DNA of 64,000 bases from Mycobacterium sp. Aquia_216 (lineage in GTDB: Bacteria; Actinomycetota; Actinomycetes; Mycobacteriales; Mycobacteriaceae), in NCBI RefSeq assembly GCF_026723865.1, contig NZ_CP113529.1, forward strand, positions 4,774,001-4,838,000, written 5' to 3'. Position 1 is the first letter of the stretch, and every line of letters starts with the position of its first letter. The notes under the pieces are model-generated. The model made no database searches, was not told where the DNA came from, and saw only the letters and a list, made by a program, of their open reading frames with translations. The position numbers and the translations under genes were made by a program. Positions 29,642-39,981 of the stretch are shown here, piece by piece.

Positions 29642-31660
29642 GTGGCGGAGCCCGTTTCCGAGTCCGTGCCCGAGCTGCTGGCCATCGCCGTGGCCGCTCT
29701 CGGCGGCAGCGACCGCGGCGGCCAGCAGGAGATGGCCGCCGCGGTGGCGCGAGCATTCGAAACCGGTGAACACCTTGCCGTGCAGGCGGGCACCGGAACC
29801 GGCAAGTCGCTGGCGTACCTGATTCCCGCGATCGTCCGCGCGATCGCCGATGAGACGCCGGTCGTGGTCTCGACCGCGACGATCGCGCTGCAGCGCCAGC
29901 TTGTCGATCGCGACCTGCCGCGGCTGGCCGATTCACTCGCCGACGCATTGCCGCATTCCCCGCAGTTCGCTCTGCTCAAGGGACGACGAAACTACCTGTG
30001 CCTGAACAAAATTCACAACGGCTCCACCGACGAGCCGGATGCCGACGAGGGACGGCCGCAAGAGGAGCTGTTCAACCCGATGGCGGCCAGCGCCCTCGGC
30101 CGCGATGTGCAGCGACTCACCGCCTGGGCCTCGACGACCGATACGGGTGACCGTGACGACCTCAAACCCGGTGTGCCAGAACGGTCCTGGTCACAGGTCA
30201 GCGTTTCGGCGCGGGAATGCCTCGGAGTGGCCCGCTGCCCGTTTGGCTCGGAGTGCTTTTCCGAACGCGCGCGTGGCCGCGCCGGCGTGGCCGACATCGT
30301 CGTCACCAATCATGCCCTGCTGGCCATCGATGCCGTCTCCGAATCGACCGTCCTGCCTGAACATTCGCTGCTGGTAGTCGACGAGGCGCACGAGTTGGTC
30401 GATCGGGTGACATCGGTGGCCACCGCAGAGTTGACGTCGGCGGTCCTGGGCGTCGCCGCCCGGCGGATCACCCGCTTGGTACACCCGGAGCTGATCCAGC
30501 GCCTGGAGGCGGCGACCGCGACCTTTGCCGCGGCCATCCATGACACCACACCTGGCCGTATCGATCACCTCGACGACGAGATGGCGACATACCTGAGGGC
30601 GCTACGCGACGTGGCCGCCGCGGCGCGCTCCGACATCGACACCACCAGCGATGCCAAGGCCGCCGCGGCGCGCGCGGAAGCCGTTGCGGCACTGAGCGAG
30701 ATCACCGACACCGCGTCGCGGATCCTGGCGTCGTTCGGGCCGGCTATTCCCGATCGCACCGAAGTGGTCTGGCTGGATCACGAGGACAACCGAGGTTCGC
30801 CGCGACCGGTGCTTCGGGTGGCGCCGCTGACGGTGGCCGGCCTGCTGCGCCACCACGTGTTCTCACGGTCGACGACCGTACTGACCTCGGCCACGTTGAC
30901 GGTCGGCGGATCCTTCGACGCGATGGCCACGGCGTGGGGTCTGACCGGGCCGGACGAAAGCATCGAATACCCACCGTGGCGTGGCCTGGACGTCGGATCG
31001 CCGTTCCAGCATGCCAAGGCCGGAATCCTCTACGTGGCCGCGCATCTGCCGCCGCCGGGCCGCGACGGCACCGGCTCGGCCGAGCAGCTGACCGAGATCG
31101 CCGAACTGATCACCGCCGCGGGCGGACGCACGCTGGGCCTGTTCTCGTCGATGCGCGCCGCCCGGGCCGCCGCCGAGGTGATGCGCGAACGGCTGGCTAC
31201 TCCGGTGTTGTGCCAGGGCGACGACAGCACATCGGCGTTGGTCGAGCAGTTCAGCGCCGAGCCCGAGACCTCGCTGTTCGGCACATTGTCGCTCTGGCAG
31301 GGCGTCGACGTGCCAGGCCCGTCGCTGTCACTGGTACTGATCGACCGCATCCCGTTCCCGCGGCCGGACGACCCGCTGCTCGGTGCGCGGCAGCGTGCGG
31401 TGGCCGCCCGTGGCGGCAACGGTTTCATGGCCGTCGCCGCGAGCCACGCGGCGCTGTTGCTGGCGCAGGGCTCCGGGCGACTGCTGCGCCGCGTCACCGA
31501 TCGCGGCGTGGTGGCGGTCCTCGACTCGCGCATGGTCACCGCCGGTTACGGCGGCTACCTGCGCGCGTCGCTGCCGCCGTTCTGGCAGACCACCAATGCC
31601 GCGCAGGTCCGCGGCGCCCTGGAACGGTTGCGGGCCGCGCCGGACGACCTGTCCGCCTGA
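29642..31660 (+). CDS. dinG: DinG-type ATP-dependent DNA helicase
   Basis: 672 residues from GTG at 29642. It is an XPD/Rad3-like superfamily 2 helicase with Walker A VQAGTGTGKS, DEAH in VVDEAHELVD, motif III-like LTSATLTVGG and motif VI QGSGRLLRR. Four cysteines in NYLC, ECLG, RCPFG and SECF are placed as the 4Fe-4S cluster ligands. It resolves D-loops, R-loops or other structures during replication and repair. It ends 6 bases from the convergent glgP. Confidence 0.94.
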   Translation: MAEPVSESVPELLAIAVAALGGSDRGGQQEMAAAVARAFETGEHLAVQAGTGTGKSLAYLIPAIVRAIADETPVVVSTATIALQRQLVDRDLPRLADSLADALPHSPQFALLKGRRNYLCLNKIHNGSTDEPDADEGRPQEELFNPMAASALGRDVQRLTAWASTTDTGDRDDLKPGVPERSWSQVSVSARECLGVARCPFGSECFSERARGRAGVADIVVTNHALLAIDAVSESTVLPEHSLLVVDEAHELVDRVTSVATAELTSAVLGVAARRITRLVHPELIQRLEAATATFAAAIHDTTPGRIDHLDDEMATYLRALRDVAAAARSDIDTTSDAKAAAARAEAVAALSEITDTASRILASFGPAIPDRTEVVWLDHEDNRGSPRPVLRVAPLTVAGLLRHHVFSRSTTVLTSATLTVGGSFDAMATAWGLTGPDESIEYPPWRGLDVGSPFQHAKAGILYVAAHLPPPGRDGTGSAEQLTEIAELITAAGGRTLGLFSSMRAARAAAEVMRERLATPVLCQGDDSTSALVEQFSAEPETSLFGTLSLWQGVDVPGPSLSLVLIDRIPFPRPDDPLLGARQRAVAARGGNGFMAVAASHAALLLAQGSGRLLRRVTDRGVVAVLDSRMVTAGYGGYLRASLPPFWQTTNAAQVRGALERLRAAPDDLSA

Positions 31661-31666
31661 CCCGGG

Positions 31667-34276
31667 CTATCCGGCGAGGGCGACCAGACCGAGTTCGTTG
31701 CCCGCCGCGAGCATCGGGTGCTGCGGCAGCACCCGAACCGTGTAGCCGACCGCGCCCGCCACCGGTAGCGAGGTCGTCGTCGCGAAGACCTGATTGCCGC
31801 CTTCGGCGGTGCCGGTGTACGACATTTCGACGGTGACCGGGTCCAACAGCGCATCACCGGAGTCGACCCGGCCGACCACCGCCTGCACGGTGACGTCGTC
31901 GGGTGCCAGACCGGCCAGCTGCACGGTCGCGGTCAGGGTGAGTTTCGACCCGAGCACCGGAGTATCGGGCAGGCCGGTGGAGTCGACGTCGGTGATCCGG
32001 ATCTTGGGCCACGCCCTCTCCGCGCGCCGCCGGTAGTCGGCCAGCTCACGGGCGGCGCCGAACTCGCCGTCACCGGCGTCGGCGATGGTCTTGCGCAGGG
32101 ATTCGGCGGCCGGCGTGTAGTACTGCTCGACGTAGTCGCGCACCATCCGGGAAGCCAGCACCTTGGGCCCGAGTGTTTGCACGGTGTGGCGCACCATTTC
32201 GATCCAGCGCGGCGGCACCCCGTGTTCGTTGCGCTCGTAGAACTTCGGCGCCACCGCCCGTTCGAGCAGGTCGTAAAGGGCGCTGGACTCGAGCTCGTCG
32301 CGGCGCGCCTCGTCGCTCACCCCATCGGCCGACGGTATCTCCCAACCGTTTTCGCCGTCGTACCACTCGTCCCACCAGCCGTCGCGAATGGACAGGTTCA
32401 AACCGCCGTTGAGCGCGCTCTTCATCCCCGACGTGCCGCAGGCCTCCAGCGGCCGCAGCGGGTTGTTGAGCCAGACGTCGCAGCCCCAATACAGCACCCG
32501 GGCCATGGACATGTCGTAGTCGGGTAGGAACGCGATGCGGTGGCGCACCTCGGGCCGGTCGGCGAAGCGCACGACTTGCTGGATCAAGGCTTTGCCCCCG
32601 TCGTCGGCCGGGTGTGACTTTCCCGCGACGATCAGCTGAACCGGCCGCTCCTTATTCAGCAGTATGTGTTCCAGGCGGTCGGGGTCGCTCAGCATCAGCG
32701 TCAACCGCTTGTACGTCGGCACTCGGCGAGCGAATCCGACAGTGAGCACATCTGGGTTGAAAGCCGTTGCGATCCAACCTAATTCGGCGTCAGATGCACC
32801 ACGCTCCAGCCATGAGCGGCGCAGCCGCCGGCGGACGTCGTCGACCAGGAGCGATCGCAGCTGGGATCGGATCCACCAGAGGTGACCGGGGTGGACATCA
32901 CGCAGTCGCAGCCACACACCCGGGTCGCTGAACGAGTCCGATCCGGCCAACTCGCGGCCCAGCTGCAGCCACTGCGGGGCGGCCCAGGTGCGGGCGTGCA
33001 CTCCGTTGGTGATCGACCCGATCGGCACTTCGGCTCGGTCGAAGCCCGGCCACAGCTCGTTGAACATGTCCCGGCTCACGCGGCCGTGCAGCAGCGAGAC
33101 ACCGTTGGCGCGCTGTGCGAGCCGCAGTCCCATGTGCGCCATGTTGAACTTGGTCTCGTCGTCTTCGGCGCCGAGCGCGATCACCCGATCGATCGGCACC
33201 CCCGGCAGCAACGCCGGCGAACCCTCGTCGGGAGCCTCGTCGGAGTGGTCGCCGAAATAGAGCCGCACCATGTCGACCGGGAAGCGGTCGATGCCGGCGG
33301 GCACCGGCGTGTGGGTGGTGAACACGGTGGCCGACCGCACCACCGTGAGGGCGGTGTCGAAGTCCAACCCCGGATCGGCGATCAGCTCGCGAATGCGCTC
33401 CACGCCGAGGAACCCGGCGTGCCCCTCGTTCATGTGGAAGACCTCGGGGGCGGGCAGGCCTTCGATCGCGGTGAACCTACGAATCGCTCGCACGCCGCCG
33501 ATGCCGGCCAGGATCTCCTGGCGCATCCGGTGTTCCTGGTCACCGCCATACAGGCGGTCGGTGACGCTGCGCAGATCGTGCTCGTTCTCGGGAACGTCGG
33601 AATCCAGCAGGAGCAGCGGCACCCGGCCCACCTGCGCCACCCAGATCCGCGCGGACAGCCGCGCGGAGTCCGGCAGCGTCAGCTCCACCAGCGCGGGGTC
33701 GCCGGCGGCATCGGTGAGCAACCGCAGCGGGAGCCCTTGCGGATCCAGCGACGGATAGGTCTCGTTTTGCCAGCCTTCCGCCGTCAGCGACTGGCGGAAG
33801 TACCCCGAGCGGTAATACAGGCCGACAGCGATCAACGGCACGCCCAGATCAGACGCGGCCTTGAGGTGATCCCCGGCAAGGATGCCCAGGCCGCCCGAGT
33901 AGTTGGGCAACACCTCCGCAACGCCGAATTCCATCGAGAAGTAGGCGATACCGGTCGGCATCGCGATACCGGCTTCCTGCTGTTGCTGGTACCACAGCGG
34001 ACGGCTCAGGTAGTCGTTCAAGTCGGCCGAGAGCTCGTCGAGCCAGCGAAGGAACTCCTCGTCGAGCGCCAACTCGTCGAGACGCGCGGGGTTGACCGCT
34101 CCCAGCAGCGCCACGGGATCGTTGCCGCAATTGGCCCACAGCGTCGGATCGATGCTCGCGAATAAGTCTTGCGTTGCCTCGTCCCAGGACCATCGCAGGT
34201 TGATGGACAGCTGTTCGAGTGCGGCGAGCCGCTCGGGCAGATGGGCGCGGACGGTAAAGCGACGGAGGGCTTTCAC
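31667..34276 (-). CDS. glgP: Alpha-glucan phosphorylase (GlgP)
   Basis: 869 residues. It phosphorolyses alpha-1,4-glucan to glucose-1-phosphate. It is of the short actinobacterial/archaeal GT35 type. The N-terminal part has AYFSMEFGVAEVLPNYSGGLG; the pyridoxal phosphate lysine is in EACGTSGMKSALNGG; a C-terminal beta-rich region (about 770-869) extends it. ATG at 34276. It is divergent from glgE across about 200 bases with no gene. Confidence 0.95.
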   Translation of the reverse strand: MKALRRFTVRAHLPERLAALEQLSINLRWSWDEATQDLFASIDPTLWANCGNDPVALLGAVNPARLDELALDEEFLRWLDELSADLNDYLSRPLWYQQQQEAGIAMPTGIAYFSMEFGVAEVLPNYSGGLGILAGDHLKAASDLGVPLIAVGLYYRSGYFRQSLTAEGWQNETYPSLDPQGLPLRLLTDAAGDPALVELTLPDSARLSARIWVAQVGRVPLLLLDSDVPENEHDLRSVTDRLYGGDQEHRMRQEILAGIGGVRAIRRFTAIEGLPAPEVFHMNEGHAGFLGVERIRELIADPGLDFDTALTVVRSATVFTTHTPVPAGIDRFPVDMVRLYFGDHSDEAPDEGSPALLPGVPIDRVIALGAEDDETKFNMAHMGLRLAQRANGVSLLHGRVSRDMFNELWPGFDRAEVPIGSITNGVHARTWAAPQWLQLGRELAGSDSFSDPGVWLRLRDVHPGHLWWIRSQLRSLLVDDVRRRLRRSWLERGASDAELGWIATAFNPDVLTVGFARRVPTYKRLTLMLSDPDRLEHILLNKERPVQLIVAGKSHPADDGGKALIQQVVRFADRPEVRHRIAFLPDYDMSMARVLYWGCDVWLNNPLRPLEACGTSGMKSALNGGLNLSIRDGWWDEWYDGENGWEIPSADGVSDEARRDELESSALYDLLERAVAPKFYERNEHGVPPRWIEMVRHTVQTLGPKVLASRMVRDYVEQYYTPAAESLRKTIADAGDGEFGAARELADYRRRAERAWPKIRITDVDSTGLPDTPVLGSKLTLTATVQLAGLAPDDVTVQAVVGRVDSGDALLDPVTVEMSYTGTAEGGNQVFATTTSLPVAGAVGYTVRVLPQHPMLAAGNELGLVALAG

Positions 34277-34473
34277 ACGAGACCACCTTACTGAGGATCG
34301 CCGGGAGCGCAGGCTGAGTGTCGAGCGTTCGCCGCCGGGCGTGTGTGGCCAGACACTAGGGTGGGTACGGGTAGTTACTGGGGCCGCAAAGACGCTTCCC
34401 CGGTACAGGAAATTTCCCCACGAGACGAAGTTTCTTCAGATGACAGGCATTCCGCGAGGCAGCACAATCCGCG

Positions 34474-36600
34474 GTGTGTCCGCGAACAATCGGACGGAAC
34501 GGAGTGGTGGTGCCCGGTCGTGTCGAGATCGATAACGTCGCACCCGTCGTTTCCTGCGGCGCATACCCCGCCAAAGCGGTGGTCGGAGAGACGGTCCCAG
34601 TCAGCGCCGCGGTGTGGCGAGAGGGCCACGATGCGGTTGCGGCGACCCTGGTAGTGCGTTACTTGGGCCCGCGGTATCCGCAGGTCACCGAGACCCGCCG
34701 GGCTACGGCGATCGAGGCGCCCGAACGGCTGGCGTCACCGCTCGACGGCAAGGCTGTCGAGCGGGTCAAACCGCGGCAGCTGCCGATGACGGAGGGCTTG
34801 GAGCCTTACGTTTTCCACGGTCAGTTCACACCCGACCGCGTCGGGCTGTGGACGTTTCGGGTGGACGGGTGGGGTGACCCCATCCACACCTGGCGACATG
34901 GATTGCTGGCCAAGCTGGACGCCGGCCAGGGCGAGAAGGAACTGTCCAACGATCTGTTGGTCGGGGCCGTGCTGTTCGAGCGCGCCGCCACCGGGGTGCC
35001 GCGCGCGGGTCGCGATCCGCTGCTGGCTGCCGCCGCGGCGCTGCGCGCCCCCGGGGATCCGGTAACGCGCACCGCGCTGGCGCTCACAGCCGAGATCGAG
35101 GAGATCCTGGACACCTATCCGCTGCGAGAAATCGTCACCCGCGGCGAGCAGTACGGGGTCTGGGTCGATCGACCGGCCGCCCGCTTCGGCTCGTGGTACG
35201 AGATGTTTCCGCGTTCCACCGGCGGCTGGGACGCCGACGGCAACCCGGTGCACGGCACCTTCGCCACGGCGGCCGCGGATCTTCCGCGCATCGCCGACAT
35301 GGGATTCGACGTCGTGTACCTGCCGCCGATTCATCCGATCGGCAAGGTACACCGCAAGGGGCGCAACAACTCTCCCACCGCGGCCCCCGGAGATGTGGGA
35401 TCCCCTTGGGCAATTGGTAGCGACGAGGGCGGCCACGACGCGATTCATCCCGACCTGGGCACCATCGAGGACTTCGACAAATTCGTCGCCGCGGCTCGCG
35501 ATCTGGGCATGGAAGTCGCCCTGGACCTGGCGCTGCAGTGCGCCCCGGATCACCCCTGGGCGCGCGACCACCGGCAGTGGTTCACCGAGTTGCCGGACGG
35601 CACCATCGCCTATGCGGAGAATCCGCCGAAGAAATACCAGGACATCTATCCGCTCAACTTCGACAACGACCCCGCCGGCCTCTACGACGAAGTGTTGCGC
35701 GTGGTTCGGCACTGGATTGACCACGGCGTCAAGTTCTTTCGGGTAGACAACCCGCACACCAAACCGCCGAACTTCTGGGCATGGCTGATCGGTCAGGTCA
35801 AGGACGCCGATCCCGACGTGCTGTTCCTGTCCGAGGCGTTCACCCCGCCGGCCCGCCAGTACGGTTTGGCCAAGTTGGGCTTCACCCAGTCCTACAGCTA
35901 CTTCACCTGGCGCACCGCCAAGTGGGAACTCACCGAATTCGGCAATGACATCTCCGCGCTCGCCGACTTCCGGCGGCCGAATCTGTTCGTCAACACACCC
36001 GACATCCTGCACGCGATCTTGCAGCACAACGGGCCGGGGATGTTCGCCATCCGCGCAGTGCTGGCAGCGACCATGAGTCCGGCCTGGGGTGTCTACTCGG
36101 GCTACGAGCTGTTTGAGCACCGCGCGGTGCGCGAGGGCAGCGAAGAGTATCTGGACTCGGAGAAGTACGAATTGCGCCCCCGCGACTATGCGGGAGCGCT
36201 TGTCGAGGGCAGGTCGCTGGAACCATTCCTCAAACAGCTCAATGCAATCCGCCGGGTCCATCCCGCTTTGCAGCAGTTGCGCACCATTTATTTCCACGGC
36301 ATCGACAACGATGCGTTACTGGCCTTCAGCAAATTCGACCCGGCCACCGGAGACTGCGTGTTGGTGGTGGTGACGCTCAACGCATTCGGCCCCGAGGAAG
36401 GCATTCTGTGGTTAGACATGGCCGCATTGGGTATGGAGCCCTATGAGCGGTTTTGGGTACGCGACGAGATAACCGGCCAGGAATTCCAGTGGGGGCAGTC
36501 AAATTACGTTCGCATCGACCCCGGACAGGCAGTCGCCCACGTCATCAATATGCCACTTATCCCGCAGGAGTCTCGAAACGTGTTGCTGCGCAGGAGGTAA
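34474..36600 (+). CDS. glgE: GlgE, maltose-1-phosphate maltosyltransferase
   Basis: 708 residues from GTG at 34474. It is a GH13_3 enzyme that extends alpha-1,4-glucan with maltosyl units from maltose-1-phosphate. The catalytic nucleophile Asp is in [15 protein letters not shown] and the acid Glu in [24 protein letters not shown] and [15 protein letters not shown] are GlgE-type. It is the Rv1327c equivalent and forms an operon with glgB, 24 bases downstream. The start aligns with that remembered for Rv1327c. Confidence 0.96.
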   Translation: MCPRTIGRNGVVVPGRVEIDNVAPVVSCGAYPAKAVVGETVPVSAAVWREGHDAVAATLVVRYLGPRYPQVTETRRATAIEAPERLASPLDGKAVERVKPRQLPMTEGLEPYVFHGQFTPDRVGLWTFRVDGWGDPIHTWRHGLLAKLDAGQGEKELSNDLLVGAVLFERAATGVPRAGRDPLLAAAAALRAPGDPVTRTALALTAEIEEILDTYPLREIVTRGEQYGVWVDRPAARFGSWYEMFPRSTGGWDADGNPVHGTFATAAADLPRIADMGFDVVYLPPIHPIGKVHRKGRNNSPTAAPGDVGSPWAIGSDEGGHDAIHPDLGTIEDFDKFVAAARDLGMEVALDLALQCAPDHPWARDHRQWFTELPDGTIAYAENPPKKYQDIYPLNFDNDPAGLYDEVLRVVRHWIDHGVKFFRVDNPHTKPPNFWAWLIGQVKDADPDVLFLSEAFTPPARQYGLAKLGFTQSYSYFTWRTAKWELTEFGNDISALADFRRPNLFVNTPDILHAILQHNGPGMFAIRAVLAATMSPAWGVYSGYELFEHRAVREGSEEYLDSEKYELRPRDYAGALVEGRSLEPFLKQLNAIRRVHPALQQLRTIYFHGIDNDALLAFSKFDPATGDCVLVVVTLNAFGPEEGILWLDMAALGMEPYERFWVRDEITGQEFQWGQSNYVRIDPGQAVAHVINMPLIPQESRNVLLRRR

Positions 36601-36624
36601 CAGGTCCCGGAAGGGGATACCAGC

Positions 36625-38829
36625 ATGAGTCGAACCGAGAGCCGACCCGATGAACTCGCCAGGACGCACCTGGCGCCGGATCCGGGCGACTTAGCCCGTC
36701 TGGTGGCCGGCACCCATCACAACCCGCACGGCATCCTGGGCGCTCACGAGTATGGCGACCACACCGTCATCCGGGCCTTCCGCCCGCATGCCCAGGAAGT
36801 CGTCGCGGTCATCGGGGACGATGAGTTCCCGATGCGACACCTCGAATCCGGCTTGTTCGCGGTTGCGTTGCCATTCGCGAACCTCATCGACTACCGACTC
36901 AAGGTGGACTACGGCTCCGGCGCGCACCTGACCGCCGACGCCTACCGCTTCCTGCCCACTCTGGGTGAGGTTGACCTGCACCTGTTCTCCGAGGGCCGCC
37001 ACGAGCGACTCTGGGAGGTGCTCGGTGCCCATCCCCGCACCTTCACCACGGCCGACGGCGTCGTCGACGGTGTGTCGTTCGCGGTGTGGGCACCTAACGC
37101 CAAGGGGATCAGCCTGATTGGCGAGTTCAACGGCTGGACCGGCACAGAGGCTCCGATGCGCGTGTTGGGCTCCACCGGGGTATGGGAGTTGTTCTGGCCC
37201 GGGTTCCCGGCCGACGGTCTGTACAAGTTCCGCGTGCACGGCGCCGACGGCGTCGTCAGCGAACGGGCCGACCCGTTCGCCTTCGCCACCGAGGTGCCGC
37301 CGCACACCGCGTCGCGGGTGACCACGAGCAACTACACCTGGGCCGACGAGTCGTGGATGACGCAGCGCGCGCAGCGCAATCCGGTCTTTGAGCCGATGAG
37401 CACCTACGAGGTGCATCTCGGTTCGTGGCGCCCCGGACTCAGCTACCGTCAGCTTGCCAGCGAGCTGACGGATTACGTTGTCGAGCATGGTTTTACCCAC
37501 GTAGAGCTGCTGCCGGTGGCCGAGCATCCCTTCGCGGGCTCTTGGGGCTATCAGGTCACGTCGTATTACGCGCCGACTTCGCGATTCGGGACCCCGGATG
37601 ATTTTCGGGCACTCGTCGACGCGCTGCACAACGCCGGCATCGGCGTGATCGTGGACTGGGTTCCCGCCCACTTCCCGAAGGACGCGTGGGCGCTGGGGCG
37701 CTTCGACGGAACACCGCTCTACGAGCATTCCGACCCCAAACGCGGCGAGCAACTCGACTGGGGCACCTACGTTTTCGACTTTGGTCGCCGCGAGGTACGC
37801 AACTTCCTGGTAGCCAACGCGCTGTATTGGCTCGAGGAATATCACATCGACGGCTTACGAGTGGACGCGGTCGCCTCGATGCTCTACCTGGATTACTCGC
37901 GCCCCGCGGACGGCTGGACACCCAACATCTACGGCGGCCGAGAAAACCTCGAAGCGGTGCAGTTCCTTCAGGAGATGAACGCCACGGCCCACAAGGCCGC
38001 ACCGGGCATCGTCACGATCGCCGAGGAGTCAACCTCGTGGCCCGGGGTGACGCGGCCGACCAACCTTGGCGGCCTGGGCTTTTCGATGAAGTGGAACATG
38101 GGCTGGATGCACGACACGCTCGACTACATCAGCCGCGACCCGATCTACCGCAGCTTCCACCACCACGAGATGACCTTCTCGATGCTGTATGCGTTCAGCG
38201 AGAACTACGTGTTGCCGCTCAGTCACGACGAGGTGGTGCACGGCAAGGGCACGCTGTGGGGCCGGATGCCGGGCAACAATCACGTCAAAGCCGCTGGGTT
38301 GCGCAGCCTGCTCGCCTACCAGTGGGCCCACCCCGGCAAGCAATTGCTGTTCATGGGCCAGGAATTCGGCCAACGCGCCGAATGGTCGGAGCAGAACGGC
38401 TTGGACTGGTGGCAGCTCGACGAGCAAGGCTTCTCCAACGGGGTGCTGCGTTTTGTGCGCGACCTCAACGCCATTTACCGCAGCCGTCCGGCGCTGTGGA
38501 GCCGCGACACCACCCCCGAAGGCTATTCGTGGATCGACGCCAACGATTCCGGCAACAACGTGTTGAGCTTCCTGCGGTACGGCACGGACGGCTCGGTCAT
38601 GGCGTGCGTCTTCAATTACTCGGGAGCGGAGCACAGCGGCTACCGGCTCGGCCTGCCCACCGCGGGCCGCTGGCGTGAGGTGCTCAACACGGATGCGACG
38701 GACTACAACGGTTCCGGAATCGGCAACCTCGGCGGCGTCGACGCCACGGAGGATCCGTGGCATGGGCGGCCGGCGTCGGCGATGCTGGTGTTGCCGCCGA
38801 CCTCGGCCTTGTGGCTCGAACCCGAGTAA
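36625..38829 (+). CDS. glgB: Glycogen branching enzyme
   Basis: 734 residues. It transfers segments to make alpha-1,6 branches on the glucan extended by GlgE. It has an N-terminal CBM48-like region, then the GH13 barrel. Nucleophile Asp is in [16 protein letters not shown], acid Glu in [11 protein letters not shown] and transition-state Asp in [14 protein letters not shown] at 36625 with GGAAGGGG upstream. It is followed by a strong inverted repeat before the convergent thioredoxin-like gene; no PE_PGRS gene is present as in M. tuberculosis. Confidence 0.96.
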   Translation: MSRTESRPDELARTHLAPDPGDLARLVAGTHHNPHGILGAHEYGDHTVIRAFRPHAQEVVAVIGDDEFPMRHLESGLFAVALPFANLIDYRLKVDYGSGAHLTADAYRFLPTLGEVDLHLFSEGRHERLWEVLGAHPRTFTTADGVVDGVSFAVWAPNAKGISLIGEFNGWTGTEAPMRVLGSTGVWELFWPGFPADGLYKFRVHGADGVVSERADPFAFATEVPPHTASRVTTSNYTWADESWMTQRAQRNPVFEPMSTYEVHLGSWRPGLSYRQLASELTDYVVEHGFTHVELLPVAEHPFAGSWGYQVTSYYAPTSRFGTPDDFRALVDALHNAGIGVIVDWVPAHFPKDAWALGRFDGTPLYEHSDPKRGEQLDWGTYVFDFGRREVRNFLVANALYWLEEYHIDGLRVDAVASMLYLDYSRPADGWTPNIYGGRENLEAVQFLQEMNATAHKAAPGIVTIAEESTSWPGVTRPTNLGGLGFSMKWNMGWMHDTLDYISRDPIYRSFHHHEMTFSMLYAFSENYVLPLSHDEVVHGKGTLWGRMPGNNHVKAAGLRSLLAYQWAHPGKQLLFMGQEFGQRAEWSEQNGLDWWQLDEQGFSNGVLRFVRDLNAIYRSRPALWSRDTTPEGYSWIDANDSGNNVLSFLRYGTDGSVMACVFNYSGAEHSGYRLGLPTAGRWREVLNTDATDYNGSGIGNLGGVDATEDPWHGRPASAMLVLPPTSALWLEPE

Positions 38830-38840
38830 TCCCGCTGGCC

Positions 38841-38904
38841 GCCGCGAGCGTCGAGTTGTCGTTGGATTGCGGCCTTGTCGACCCGACAACTCGACGGTCG
38901 CGGC
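38841..38904. terminator. Long inverted repeat between convergent glgB and thioredoxin-like gene
   Basis: Arms 38841-38861 and 38884-38904 pair at 20 of 21 positions; the core arms are CGTCGAGTTGTCG and CGACAACTCGACG. The 22-base loop has its own TTGTCG, which can also pair with CGACAA. There is no U tract. It is likely a shared transcription end or a small repeat unit. Confidence 0.6.
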
Positions 38905-38921
38905 CTGAATCTAGGTCGCTC

Positions 38922-39836
38922 TCAGTACAACGCGTTAGCGAGGTTCCGCCGGCCGGCGATGACCTCGGGATCGGCCGGATCAAAGAGTTCGAACAGCTCG
39001 ATCAGCCGCGTTCGCACCTGAGTGCGCTCATCGCCGGATGTGCTGCGCACCAATGTCGTCAGGCGCTCGAATGCCGCCGACACGTCCTGGTTGAGGATTT
39101 GCACATCTGCTGCCGCGAAGGCCGCTTCGATGTCACCCGGGGCAGCATCCGCGACGGCCACCGCATCGGGGCGTTGTGCGGTTGCCCGCGTGAGGAAGTC
39201 GATCTGTCGGATCGCGGCCTTCGCCTCGACACTGTTCGGATTGGTGTTCAGCAGCGCCTGATACGACTGCTTGGCCGCCTCGAAGTCACCGGCCTCTAGT
39301 TGCTCGCGGGCCTGGGCCAACTGCGGGTCGACTTCGGCGTCATCCTCCGAACCGGTTGAGCCCTTGAGCTTTCCGGCCGTCGCCGACAACAGTTGATCTA
39401 CCCAGCGGCGCAACTGATCGGCGGGCTGCAAACCTTGGAAGCTGGACAGCGGTTGGCCGGCGGCCAGGGCGACGACGGTCGGGACTGCCTCGACGCCGAA
39501 AATCTGGGCCACCCTGGGCGCCACGTCGACATTGACCGTCGCCAACGACCATTTGCCGTCGTCTTCGGCGGCCAGGCTGGCAAGTGTGTCAACCAGGTCG
39601 ACGCAGGCCTCGCTACGCGGCGACCACAAGGCGACCACGACGGGCACTTCGTCGGAGCGGATCAGCACCTCGGCTTCGAAATTGGCCTCGGTGACCTCGG
39701 TGGCACCCGGCCCCGCCGGCGTTGGGCCGCCCGCGGCACCACCGGCCGGAGCGCTCTGCTGAGCACGCTGCTTAAGACCGGACAGGTCGACCGCACCAGC
39801 CAGCGCGGGCCCGATCGAGGATCTCGGACGCGTCAC
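38922..39836 (-). CDS. CnoX/YbbN-like thioredoxin-fold protein
   Basis: 304 residues (Rv1324 type). A Pro/Gly-rich start is followed by a thioredoxin fold (about 45-150) whose active site reads WSPRSEAC instead of WCGPC, so both redox cysteines are missing. A helical TPR-like C-terminus follows (REQLEAGDFEAAKQSYQALL, NPNSVEAKAAIRQIDFL). CnoX-type proteins act as holdases passing clients to GroEL. A chaperone-like, non-redox role is inferred. ATG at 39836. Confidence 0.88.
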   Translation of the reverse strand: MTRPRSSIGPALAGAVDLSGLKQRAQQSAPAGGAAGGPTPAGPGATEVTEANFEAEVLIRSDEVPVVVALWSPRSEACVDLVDTLASLAAEDDGKWSLATVNVDVAPRVAQIFGVEAVPTVVALAAGQPLSSFQGLQPADQLRRWVDQLLSATAGKLKGSTGSEDDAEVDPQLAQAREQLEAGDFEAAKQSYQALLNTNPNSVEAKAAIRQIDFLTRATAQRPDAVAVADAAPGDIEAAFAAADVQILNQDVSAAFERLTTLVRSTSGDERTQVRTRLIELFELFDPADPEVIAGRRNLANALY

Positions 39837-39908
39837 AGCGTCAAGTCTGTCATGCGCGGCGATGAGCGATCCACCCGGTGGCGCGGACGCTCAGCCGGGC
39901 CCCGGTCA

Positions 39909-39920
39909 GCTCATATGAGC
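39909..39920. promoter_or_regulatory. 12-base perfect palindrome upstream of the thioredoxin-like gene
   Basis: GCTCATATGAGC is a perfect palindrome 72 bases upstream of the thioredoxin-like start in the gap behind fadA4 (39837-39981). Possible operator; nothing else is seen in this gap. Confidence 0.3.
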
Positions 39921-39981
39921 AAAATCACAACGCTCCCCTCCCAGCGCGCTCTAGCAACGCCTGGGGATCGTCGCGGCGGGG

